Positions 47,896 through 58,400 of a stretch of 64,000 nt of DNA are shown here, one piece after another; position 1 is the first letter of the stretch, and each line of letters starts with the position of its first letter. Below the pieces are notes generated by a model. The model was given only the letters and a program-made list of their open reading frames with translations. It did no database searches and was not told where the DNA came from. The stretch is taken from contig NMRA01000064.1 in assembly GCA_002633005.1 (NCBI GenBank), forward strand, positions 62,001 to 126,000, read 5' to 3'. A program made the translations under genes and the position numbers. This DNA comes from Phoronis australis. Its lineage: Eukaryota; Phoronida; Phoronidae.

Positions 47896-50800
47896 ATGTA
47901 TGGACACATGTTATTCACGAAGAGTATTCCTAGTGTTATTTTATTAACACTAGGTATTCAAATTCTGGTTCAAAATCTTGCTGTAGCTCTTTGCTCTTCA
48001 GCCTTTGTTCTTGCTTTCCTAAGATTTTATCGTCTTCCAAAGTCGGCGTCGGCGGTCAGTTCCTTCGCAGCTGCTGACAAGTCGACAAGTAAGGATAACG
48101 GAGAGGAAGATAAGCACTTTGTCATTGGTCATCGTGGTGCTGGGTTAGATGCACCAGAGAATACACTTGCTGCAATCAAATTGGTATGTTAGTGTCAGAA
48201 TTTAGACTGACACTGTTCTTGGTTTATTTCGTTTTATTATTGTTCTGTTTGTATTATTGATTGGCATGACCCCTGAGATCAGTACAGTGATGATGTAATT
48301 TGTTTATTAATATAGTGTGGAATTTTCTAAAAGACTCTAGCAGTTATTAATGCAGTCTGGAATATCCTAGTGACTAGTATATGTTTGTACAATGATTGCA
48401 TGGGAATTCCGGAAAGAATGTGCTTGAATTGTGAAAAGTTGTAGAACGTTACATGAGAGACTATAATTAAATACCCAGTCATGCCCAGTGTGGGACAATC
48501 AGTTAAGCAGTTAAAGCTTTGCTGTGAAGAGAATCAGCAAATACAGCGAGAGTCAATAGAAAGCCAGCTACTAGAGACAGCAGGTTAATGAATCACCACA
48601 AGACGAGTGTAACAGTTGCTGGAAGTGTCGCCCCTTGTTTTTAGACGTGTAATTTTTCTAAAAGTCCAGAGTTAAGAATTGCTTGTTGTAATGTTGATTG
48701 TTTCCATATGATTAATGATTACATTATAATCAAAGTACATGGCAAGTGCATCAATCTGCAGGCAAAATCTTGTGGAGCCCATGGTGTGGAAGTTGATTTG
48801 GCCATGACCAAAGATGGCGTGGCAGTTCTCTTGCATGATGACACAGTAGACCGTACTACAGATGGTAAAGGACGGATTAGTGACTACAGTCTGTGTGATG
48901 CCAGGAAATTGAATGCTGCTCACTACTTTGAAGGGTAGAGTTGTCTACAGTCATACGATTCAGTCCTTGTCATTCACTTTTTTCAGAATCATTTACAATC
49001 AGTATACCTAGTCTTACATACGGAATTTGCTTTTTTTATTTTTTGGTATCAGAACCAATTTCTTGTTATAGCAGAGAATTGAAAAGAAATGCACAATGAG
49101 AGCCTTGTGAAACTTTGTCAAGACAAGGAATTGAGCTTTAAGCACAGGACCACTGATTAAAGACCTTGACATGGTCAATTCCTTGTTTAGTGGATGATTA
49201 CGAATTTCCAGATTTCTTTTCTTTTCCAGTTCTAGTTAAGTAAAAGAGTATAATGTGTTGATTTGGCTTCTTGTTCCAGGAACAGATATTCGTTTGAAAA
49301 GATCCCTACACTAGAGGAAGCTGTCCAGGAATGTATCAAGTTGGATCTGATGCTCATCATTGATGTCAAGTCCTTGTCACAACAGGTGGCGCTGTAAAGC
49401 CTAACAAAATACTAGTTTCATTCACCAATGTGAAATTTATAAGAAATTGAGCTCAATCAATGCTGTTGGCACTGACAAAATTAAGTTTGTTTTCAGTCAT
49501 GCTTCGCAGATCTACGTTTTCAGTGAGGGAGGTTTAGGAATCGCGTGAATCCGAGGTGCATAGCACCGAGCATGGGAGGTCGGAGTTGGTTTCCCCCTTC
49601 CGTGTAAGATTTTTTTGTTTGTTGTAGCTGATTTCATTTTCTTGACAATGTTTTTTTTTAATTTTTATTTTTGACTCTGTCCCCCTGGTAGATCCGCCTC
49701 TGCTTGTGAAATGTGTTTTAAAACGTGTTTTCATTTAAGTCAAGGAATCTGTTTTGATTCTTGCGATTGTTACAATAGTGTTTTACCTGTTTGGCACACA
49801 ATGTGGCGTACAAGCAAAATTTTTATTTTGTCAAGTTTTCTCAAAAGATAAAGACTAAGAAACTTTTAGTCTGATAATAGCTTGGTTTGTTGTGTATAGT
49901 TGCCGTAACACAACAAGTGGTAAAGTTTTCAGTATTTGTTGCAAGGTAATCAGAGATAGGAAAATAGAAAAACAACGATTTTGGTAATTGTATTTGTACA
50001 ATATAAGTGAATATTATAGTATATTTTTATCCTGTTTTTCGTGAATTAATTTCACAAACTAGCAATCTTTGTATCTGAACTCTTTTCACTTATGTTCTAC
50101 TGGTGAGGAAGGCAGTCAAAACAAGAACATTCCACCTTTTTATTTTATTTATGGACTTTAATGATTTTTATGGAAAAAATAAAAGTGGCATAAACTCAAA
50201 ATGAAATGATAATTTAAAATTTATAACAGCGTTTTGGAGATTTCATCTTGTACATTTAAGTCGAGCAAAATTTGGTCACATTATTGATACCATTATTGAT
50301 ACTATTATTGATACCGTTATTGATGCCTTTATTGATACCATTATTGATACCGTTATTTTATTGTGGATGTACCTTTCTTTTATGTTAAATTTTACAAAAA
50401 AACATAGTCCTGCGATCATATATACATAATTATACTGAATTAAAATCTATGGTTTTGCAAATATTCGAACACCAGCTGAGTTGACAGTGAAATTAGACAC
50501 AATTTATTTCATTCTTTGGCATTTTGAGATATTGGACATTTTGAGTAGCCCACCGCTCAGTAGTAGCTGTTTATGCAAATAAATTTTGAACTGACTCTTG
50601 TCACTTTCCTGCTTTCAGGCAGTCAATGTGTTGGTTGGCCTCTATCACAGGAATCCACAACTTTACAAAAATGGCGTTGTTAGTTCCTTCTTTCCTCAAG
50701 TTATATACAAGGTACTGTGTATGTGTGGTGTCAAGTTATATACAAGATACTGTGTAGGTGTGGTCTCAAGTTATATACAAGGTACTGTGTAGGTGTGGTC

Positions 50801-53724
50801 TCAAGTTATATACAAGGTACTGTGTAGGTGTGGTCTCAAGTTATATACAAGGTACTGTGTAGGTGTGGTCTCAAGTTATATACAAGGTACTGTGTAGGTG
50901 TGGTCTCAAGTTATATACAAGGTACTGTGTAGGTGTGGTCTCAAGTTATATACAAGGTACTGTGTAGGTGTGGTCTCAAGTTATATACAAGGTACTGTGT
51001 AGGTGTGGTCTCAAGTTATATACAAGGTACTGTGTAGGTGTGGTCTCAAGTTATATACAAGGTACTGTGTAGGTGTGGTCTCAAGTTATATACAAGGTAC
51101 TGTGTAGGTGTGGTCTCAAGTTATATACAAGGTACTGTGTAGGTGTGGTCTCAAGTTATATACAAGGTACTGTGTAGGTGTGGTCTCAAGTTATATACAA
51201 GGTACTGTGTAGGTGTGGTCTCAAGTTATATACAAGGTACTGTGTAGGTGTGGTCTCAAGTTATATACAAGGTACTGTGTAGGTGTGGTCTCAAGTTATA
51301 TACAAGGTACTGTGTAGGTGTGGTCTCAAGTTATATACAAGGTACTGTGTAGGTGTGGTCTCAAGTTATATACAAGGTACTGTGTAGGTGTGGTCTCAAG
51401 TTATATACAAGGTACTGTGTAGGTGTGGTCTCAAGTTATATACAAGGTACTGTGTAGGTGTGGTCTCAAGTTATATACAAGGTACTGTGTAGGTGTGGTC
51501 TCAAGTTATATACAAGGTACTGTGTATGTGAGGGGAAGTTGAATATTTCACTTCAGTTATATGTAGCTTATATTTCATTTGCCTTGGATTTATACTTGAC
51601 ATCCATTTGAGGTGTTCTTTCTTTGTAAACAAACAAATTCATTGCTGGTAGTGTGATTGAATGATCACAACTGGTTTTGTTAATGTCACTTGATGCGTCA
51701 TTTTTAAACATTTCACATATAGCGGCAAGGTTAGATTTTTTGATATGTTGAGTAATTGTAAAAACTTAAAGGGTGAAATTGAAATTATTTTTAATCTGAA
51801 TTAGAGTACAATGTTCTAAATGTTATCTTTACTACGTTTACCTTTGGTACAATGCTTTTGTTGATGAGGCTTTAAAGTATAGATTGTTTTTTAACAAAAA
51901 ACATTCATTTAAAAGTTAAAATTTTGAATCAATAAAATTGTCATTTTCAAATTATTGAATATAAATATATTCTGTCAAGGTTGTACGAAATGAATTAAAA
52001 TTTGAAAATTATTCACGTCCTCCAAAAAACTTTCAAGCAATACACAGGACTTGGTCATGTGATTGAAAGATAATACAAACTGTCACTATCAGTCTTACAC
52101 TCACCTGAGGCAGATGCTTGGGTAAGTGTATTTTAAATACTGTATTTATTTGTGGAGGTGACTTTTCTGTTATGTTTTTCAAGTTGAGTTCTATTCCGAG
52201 TTGTGCACGATATAACAGCGTTACATACATTTTGTCTTTACTAGGTAAAAAAGGCCGACCCAATGGTGGTTACTTCATTAGCATTTCGCCAAAACGTCAT
52301 GACATTTGACATTGATGGTGAACAGCGACAATATCCCTGGCATATACGTTTCATAGTACCAATACTAGATTTAGTGCATGAGTGGTCCCTGTATACTTGG
52401 CTTTGCTATTTATGTGGGAACAACATTCTTGTCTGCTACTCCACCATGATTTCAAGGTAAGAGTTTCAACTTTTACCCAAATCCATCATTTTTTATTACC
52501 AGGTGAAACGTGCAGACAGTAAAATCAAAACTTCATTGGCTTATCATTCCCATTTGTTGGAGAAAAGGGGTGATGGTTCAATACGCAACGAAGAATTATG
52601 GAAACGGGTTGTAGCCCCAGCTGGTGATATTGTGTACGAGTGGGCTATTTACTCAGTTCTCTGGTTTTTCTGTGGAATCTCTCATGTAGTGGCTTACAAA
52701 AATATGGTGTCTAGGTAAGGAGTCTACTTATTATTTTCATGCTCAATATTTTGTAATTTGTCTTTTATTATTTTCTAAGAGTGTTGCAGTAAAATTCACC
52801 CAATATGGAAGACAAATGAAATTTCATTTTTACAATATTCAAGCTCTGCATCATAGTTATCATCAAAAAATATTTTGAAAATTTGTGAGCATTCACAGCC
52901 ATGTTAGAAGCCGGCCTTGAAAATTTAAAAAGGCAAATTTGGCATTCTTTTTGTCCAGAACTGGCAATATTTATTGTGGTTTAACTAAGAAAGTGTGCAA
53001 CTGTTCAATTTTATTACATTCTGAAATCCTGGAATAAAATTTTGAAGCCTTTTTATTTTTATTTATTTATTTATGTAAATTTCTTTTAAAAGACTGGGTG
53101 ATCACTTCAGTGTATCCACTGATTTTCAAGTGAGCCCAGTTGGAAATAATTACATGAAGTAAAATACAGAGTTATGTACACTTAGACTGAAAATATTAAT
53201 AAATAAAATAAATTAGTATGAAAATTAGTTAATATGTACAATTAGATGAATAAATAAGATATAATAGATGAGCTGAGGCCTACAGTCCCGAGAACCGCGC
53301 ACAAAGTCCCAGTATTTCTGTTTGGAGACGTGGACTTGATGGCAGTCCCCAGCCCGTTCTATGCGATAGCACCTCTGTAGACAAGTTATTTTACCTTAGT
53401 TGTTTTTAAATAGCATTGCAACAATTTCCCGAATAATCTTTTGCTAATACAGTGTTAGAAAACTGCAAGAACTTGGATGGCCAACTGCAGGTAATTGTAG
53501 TAACTTGACTTGTGTTAATTTTGGATCATGCAAGAATATACTATCAGATAACTCCATTGATCATCTATTATCTGTTTGGTTTCAGAGATTTTGTGGACTA
53601 CTGGAGAAGACGTGGTATCGAAGTTATTCCATGGGGTGTGAACACGGAAGATGAGAAACGATTCTTTGGAAACACATTGGGAATATCGTACATGACGGAC
53701 ATTATGGAGGGGCATCCACAGTGA
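47896..53724 (+). CDS. GDE1: Glycerophosphodiester phosphodiesterase 1 (GDE1)
   Basis: Exons: 47896-48183, 48762-48934, 49280-49385, 50619-50711, then one of two alternative exons (52245-52456 or 52503-52714), and 53586-53724 (TGA). Either form gives 1011 nt and 336 residues, near the 331 of human GDE1. The N-terminus is hydrophobic (SIPSVILLTLGIQILVQNLA), a signal anchor. The GDPD catalytic signature is intact: HRGAGLDAPENT, then GVEVDLAMTKDG with the metal-binding E-x-D, and HDDTVDRTTDG. The enzyme hydrolyses glycerophosphodiesters such as glycerophosphoinositol, or N-acyl-ethanolamine precursors, at membranes. The alternative exons encode the late barrel and a hydrophobic segment (e.g. AIYSVLWFFCGIS). 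The last exon reads DFVDYWRRRGIEVIPWGVNT, as in the family. The 49385 donor (GTGGCG) is weak. AATAAA lies 19 bp after the stop. Confidence 0.95.
50281..50358. repeat. 12-bp tandem repeat ATTGATACC[A/G]TT
   Basis: About seven copies of ATTATTGATACC with few substitutions, in the GDE1 intron between 49385 and 50619. Confidence 0.8.
50695..51535 (+). repeat. 35-bp minisatellite containing the GDE1 exon 4 donor, 24 copies
   Basis: The unit CTCAAGTTATATACAAG+GTACTGTGTAGGTGTGGT is repeated every 35 bp. TTATATACAAG begins at 50701, 50736, 50771 and so on to 51506. The first copy overlaps the last 17 nt of exon 4 and its donor AAG|GTACTG at 50711/50712. The second copy has AAGATACTG, which destroys the GT; the other inner copies look identical. 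Reading through from exon 4 meets a stop at about 50790. Confidence 0.95.
52245..52456 (+). other. GDE1: GDE1 alternative exon 5a
   Basis: This 212-nt exon starts in phase 0 after an acceptor (TTTACTAG) and ends AAG|GTAAGA. It encodes VKKADPMVVTSLAFRQ through LDLVHEWSLYTWLCYLCGNN to STMIS plus the first two bases of an Arg codon. It aligns without gaps to exon 5b, with 26 of 71 residues identical by my count. It lacks the CGIS motif shared by exon 5b and human GDE1, so it is the more divergent copy. Confidence 0.88.
52503..52714 (+). other. GDE1: GDE1 alternative exon 5b (canonical-like)
   Basis: This 212-nt exon has an acceptor (TTTTTTATTACCAG) and donor TAG|GTAAGG, with the same phases as 5a. 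It encodes VKRADSKIKTSLAYHS through GDIVYEWAIYSVLWFFCGIS to KNMVS. W-x-x-C-G-I-S matches human GDE1 better than 5a does. The intron between 5a and 5b would be only 46 nt. Confidence 0.92.
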
Positions 53725-53742
53725 ATTCTAGGACATTATTTT

Positions 53743-53748
53743 AATAAA
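53743..53748 (+). terminator. GDE1: GDE1 polyadenylation signal
   Basis: A canonical AATAAA starts 19 nt after the GDE1 stop codon, which would give a very short 3' UTR if used. Confidence 0.6.
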
Positions 53749-54576
53749 ATCTTGGATTTCTAGTTGACAATATTGCCCGTGTCAAAATACTCTTTGAATC
53801 CCATTTTTGCCAACAGGATTAATGGTAACTTATATATTTCCTAAAACAAAAGATGCTGTCCAATTTTGTTTTTTGTTTTTTTTGTTTTTTTTGAAGCAGT
53901 TGACATCCCTCGTCACGCTTTCTATGAAAATGCTATATTCACTCTCAAGACACTTTTTATGCTAACCTTTCCTATGAATGGCGTAACTTGTGCTGCATGG
54001 AGTTGCTAATTTCACAACATATTTTGAATGAAGTGTTATGGTTTCAGATAGTCCGCTTATGGGCTATCAAATGTTGCAGAAAAGTGATGCCTAACAGGTC
54101 AATAACACATTTATCCAGCAAAAGGTTTATTAAAGTTGTGTTATGTCTCCAAAATTTTACATTTTCAGTGTTCAAGTTTGTTTCCTATTTGCACAGGAGA
54201 GATCATTGTAAACCTCCTCACACTAAAATAAGAATATTCATTCCTCTGAACTCGTGTAAAAAGTGTACACTTTTTGTGGAAGTAAGTTTAAAGCGAAAAA
54301 CTTTTGATTTAGATCACTAACCACTAGAAATTAGAAATTTGGTCTTAATTTGTTTTTACTGATGATTTGCTATTCCTGGAGATCATTTTCTCCAAATACA
54401 ATGACACGCACAACAAGAAAGCTAGTCTGTTATAAAAAGTGTTTCTAGTCTTTGGTTCAATAAACATTTAATATTTGAAACTGAGTTGAGAGCACTTCAC
54501 TCAGTGTAATCAAGTCGGGACATTTTCAGAGACCCAGAAATGTACTACTTGAAACATGTTGGGGCCTGTTTAAAAT

Positions 54577-54697
54577 GCCAGGTGTATTGCCTTGGAGTCC
54601 CATCCTGCCAGGTGTACTACCTATGAGCCCCATCCCACCAGGTGTACTGCCTGTGAGACCCATCCCACCAGGTGTACTGCCAACAAGCCCCATCCCA
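54577..54697. repeat. 30-bp minisatellite, four copies
   Basis: The CCAGGTGTA[C/T]TGCC-type unit starts at 54578, 54608, 54638 and 54668. The minus strand reads a repeated ten-residue GSTPGGMGLx, but there is no supporting gene structure. Confidence 0.85.
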
Positions 54698-55479
54698 TGC
54701 AGACATGATACCAACATGGACAACTACAAGTTGGTGTAACTTTCCTCATCCCAGAAGTTTCCTTTAGCAAACATAATACCTCAACAAAATTCACAATCAA
54801 AATGTACATGTGCCTACGTAATAGCGATTCTACCAGTTAAAACAAGTTATGCACTAGCAACTCACTGCTGTGTTGATTTAATAAATTCCAGAAACCAGTG
54901 TTTTGAAATTTTTTGCTGTAAAAAATTAAAAAATTTTCTTTAAATTTTAATACACGTGAACGAAGTGAAATTAAATTCCTGTAAAACTGCAATAAGTTAT
55001 TAAGTCTAGAATGCCAGGGAACTAAATTTATTTTCGAATTATATTGAGCACATACTTAAACACAGACAGTGGTCAATAGAAAAAGGGTTAACCATAACAA
55101 AAATAATTGACCACAACAAATGACATGCAACAAGCTATAAGAGAACAAATATGAATCACATAACATGATAATACAAAGATTGATAACAACCACATTTAAA
55201 TCTGATACAATTTCTCCAATTTGCCATCTCATAGTCTATGGCCCACGAAGTATAGCACTGCATTTGATAAACAACGGACAAACAAAGCAACAAAAAGAAA
55301 ACACAATCATAAGCAAACTGAAAATAAACAAAAACATCACATCTTCTGAGACTAGATAATAATTTCACGAAGAACTACTTCGAGACAAAATGTCAGCGAT
55401 ACAAATTGAACAACAGTAAATGCTTTGAATATTCAGTGGATATGAATCATGATCAGTGAACAGTACATAAACGTCCTGT

Positions 55480-58400
55480 TCAAGTGGAGTTTTCAACTGT
55501 TGATGTGCCTTCAGCTGACAAGGAAGACGTTTTTGAGTTCGATCTCTTGATGAGGTATTGGGTAAGGTTGACGTTCTCAATACCAGCCAACAGGTCTTCT
55601 ACATCTTTCCCAGCATCCTCTGCCAGACTCGCACCAGAGGTCACATCACTACTCGCAGGCTGATTGAGAATGGAAGCACCAGTCTCTTCTGCAGAATTTG
55701 AATCAAGATGGACACTACCATCTTTCAATCCACCTCCATTATAATCCTTGTTCCCATTCTGACCTCTATCGTCATCACATTCATCAACATTCCCCATTCC
55801 CACACTGCTTTCAGCATTGAGCGGACAATCTACAATTTCAACCTCTGTACTTTCGTCACCGACATCATCTTCAACTGCACTATCATTTCCATTTTTTGCG
55901 CTCGATACATCTGTGGAACCCAACTTCATGTCTTCCCTATTGCCATCTTCTTCAACATCTTCAGTAGTTTTCTGACAGTCATCGTCAGTGGCTGCTGCTA
56001 CAGCACAATCCTCCTCACATGCATTGTTTGGGTTGTATTGTCCCATGTCTTCCTTAACACTTCTCCCATCAGCATCATCAACGTCTGCCTCACAAACCAC
56101 AGTCACAACAGGATCATCTTCAACTCTCTTTTCATCATTGTTATCTCCAGCACTTTCAGATACACACCCTGATTTTTGGCCATTTTCCTCATCCTCTTTT
56201 TCTGCTTTAGTTTCCACCTTCTCATCCTTTTCTTCCTCTTCCCCAGCTTCTTCCTTCTCATCTTTGCCAGTCGAAGGTGATGAAGAAGATGCCATTTGTT
56301 GGCTCTCATTTTCTTGCTGGTCATCTGCATCCTTGGTTTCAACAAAATCTGCGGACTCCCCCGTCGGTGAATTCTGATCTTTATCTTTCAAACCATCACT
56401 GCTCGAGATGGTTGGTGGAAGCTCCTCTTTTTCCGGAGAACTGAGATCAGGAAACAGTTGCCTGACTTCTTCAGACCTCGCTCTGTCAACAGCAAGCTCA
56501 CCTCTCTGCAATATGACACAATTGTTCTAGGGTACAGTAAGCATGTACATAAATGTGCGTTGTTTTAATTTAACAGCAATCTTTAATGGATGACATGCGG
56601 TATTTTGCAAATGATTTTTCTTGAAGCAAACCACAAATCACCTTTGTTCACTAACTCGGGTAAAATTTCTATAAAAGGATGTTACACTAGCACACTGTTA
56701 GGTTAACCTGATATGGAGATCAATTTTAAGGCAATAGTAGTGTCCTTAATTCAAAACCAGATGCTTTTGACAGAAAAAAATGCTGAGTATGGGTACTTTT
56801 TTAAGTATGCGCTGAAAGAACCAATTACTCCAGATTTGACTTGACCTTAAAATTATAACTTACTCTGCCTTTCAGTGATGAATTAATGCCAGACTCCAAA
56901 AGGAACTTCACAATGTCGGCCTGATCTCTGTCAGAAGCCCAGTGTAGAGCTGTCCAACCATTCTGAAAAGGAGCATTGAAAATTCAGTTATAAAGGAAAT
57001 CGTGTAAAACTGAATACATTTCAAGGTAGTCAATTATGCAACAAAATCAACCACTGGATATTCAAGGCTTATTAAATGCAATTACAATTGACTGAATTTT
57101 AAAGAACACATGCCCAGCGTCTGTCTAGCTCAAGGTGGAAAATTTTGCCCTCGACAAAGATATCAGTTCCACAAAAATAAAACTGTTTAAAATTATGAGT
57201 CTTAAGAGTTGCTAAGTTTCATATTTTGACGCTTTAACTAAGAGAAGTTCTATCAGGCCTGTCCGATTATATTGCAGCACTTGTTGATGATTCTTTAATA
57301 CTTGTGTTATTATAATGCCACACTTTTTGATGGTTCTCACATTCAACTGACAAATTACAACTATTGTGGCATAGAAATTAACACGATTTAACAAAATTCA
57401 TAAATTCATTTTAAAGGGTGTTAAATGGCTAATAAACCCAAACCTTCGGTCAGAACACTAAGACCACATACTGTTATAAAATCATTTAAATTCTGTTTCT
57501 TACTTTCGAGGTTAGAAATGCTTTCTAAGCTTGAGAAGAACTAATGAGCTCATTAAGTTTCTCATCACCTGTGGTTAGTTTCAGTCGTCTATACACCATG
57601 GCCATCAGGGTAATGCCAAGCAACTCTATGTATTAACCAATTGTAATGCAATCAAAGGATAAGACAATGAAGTTACTTGGGAGTACGCCTATGACAAAAG
57701 TTAACATTTTTTAAACCGGGCCCGGGATGTAATCTTTTTACTTGAACTTGAACTCGAAATTATTTTTGGCATTTTCTATTCTTTTTCGTGCAAACAAATT
57801 ATCAGTGTCTATTAGTCTGTACTCGAGTATATAATGACTTGCATGAATAACTTTCTAATCCAGGTATTAAGATTAAAAGCTAGTCTGATTTCAAAATTTC
57901 AAGTTTTTATTAAAAATCTCGAGTTTTTACTAGAGTTTGCAGCTCAAATCTAGAGGTTATCAAGTGCAAATTTGAACTAGAAACTCATTTGCATAAACCA
58001 TAATATACTCAAGGACAGAATAAGAGACACCATTCTTAAATTTGCACAAACTTAGGCAGACTAGAAAATGCCAAAGATAAGTTCGGTTTCAAGTACAAAG
58101 ATTAGATGCAGGGCCCAGGACATGTTTCATAGGACAGTTTGCCCCAACTAGATCCATCTTTCTGAAACGCTCTGCACTTAACCAATGAACACTCACTGTG
58201 CCTTGAGAATCGATCAAACAGCCACTCTGTACTAGTTGCCTGGCAACTTCTAAGTGTCCATGGTAACAGGCAAACATGAGAGGAGTGAAATCTGCCTAAA
58301 ACAACAGCATTCAATTTGATAACTCGAAGTTACGTTACACTGAAGAAGGCACCAAGTTCCATCAAATTCCACCACTTCACACAACAGGCAACATACAACA

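Larger units (their letters stand above)
53725..55479. other. Convergent intergenic region between GDE1 and the ankyrin gene
   Basis: No exon was recognised. It contains T-runs near 53870, a 30-bp minisatellite (54577-54697), and on the minus strand an AATAAA (55027-55032) that could serve the ankyrin gene about 450 bp after its stop. Confidence 0.55.

Noticed and set aside
53453-53490. Candidate 38-nt plus-strand cassette exon in the last GDE1 intron
   Set aside because: It has acceptor- and donor-like ends, but inclusion would shift the frame of the conserved last exon and introduce a stop. No similarity to GDE1 of other animals.
53988-54320. Plus-strand 110-codon open frame downstream of GDE1
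   Set aside because: Composition and content show no domain, and it lies after the GDE1 polyadenylation signal with no splice evidence.
54526-54723. Minus-strand peptide with repeated GSTPGGMGL
   Set aside because: It arises from a 30-bp minisatellite whose unit is a multiple of three. No gene structure around it.
55708-56377. Plus-strand open frames of 129-154 codons opposite the ankyrin gene's last exon
   Set aside because: They are antisense shadows of a Glu/Asp/Ser-rich coding exon, whose codon bias removes stops on the other strand.
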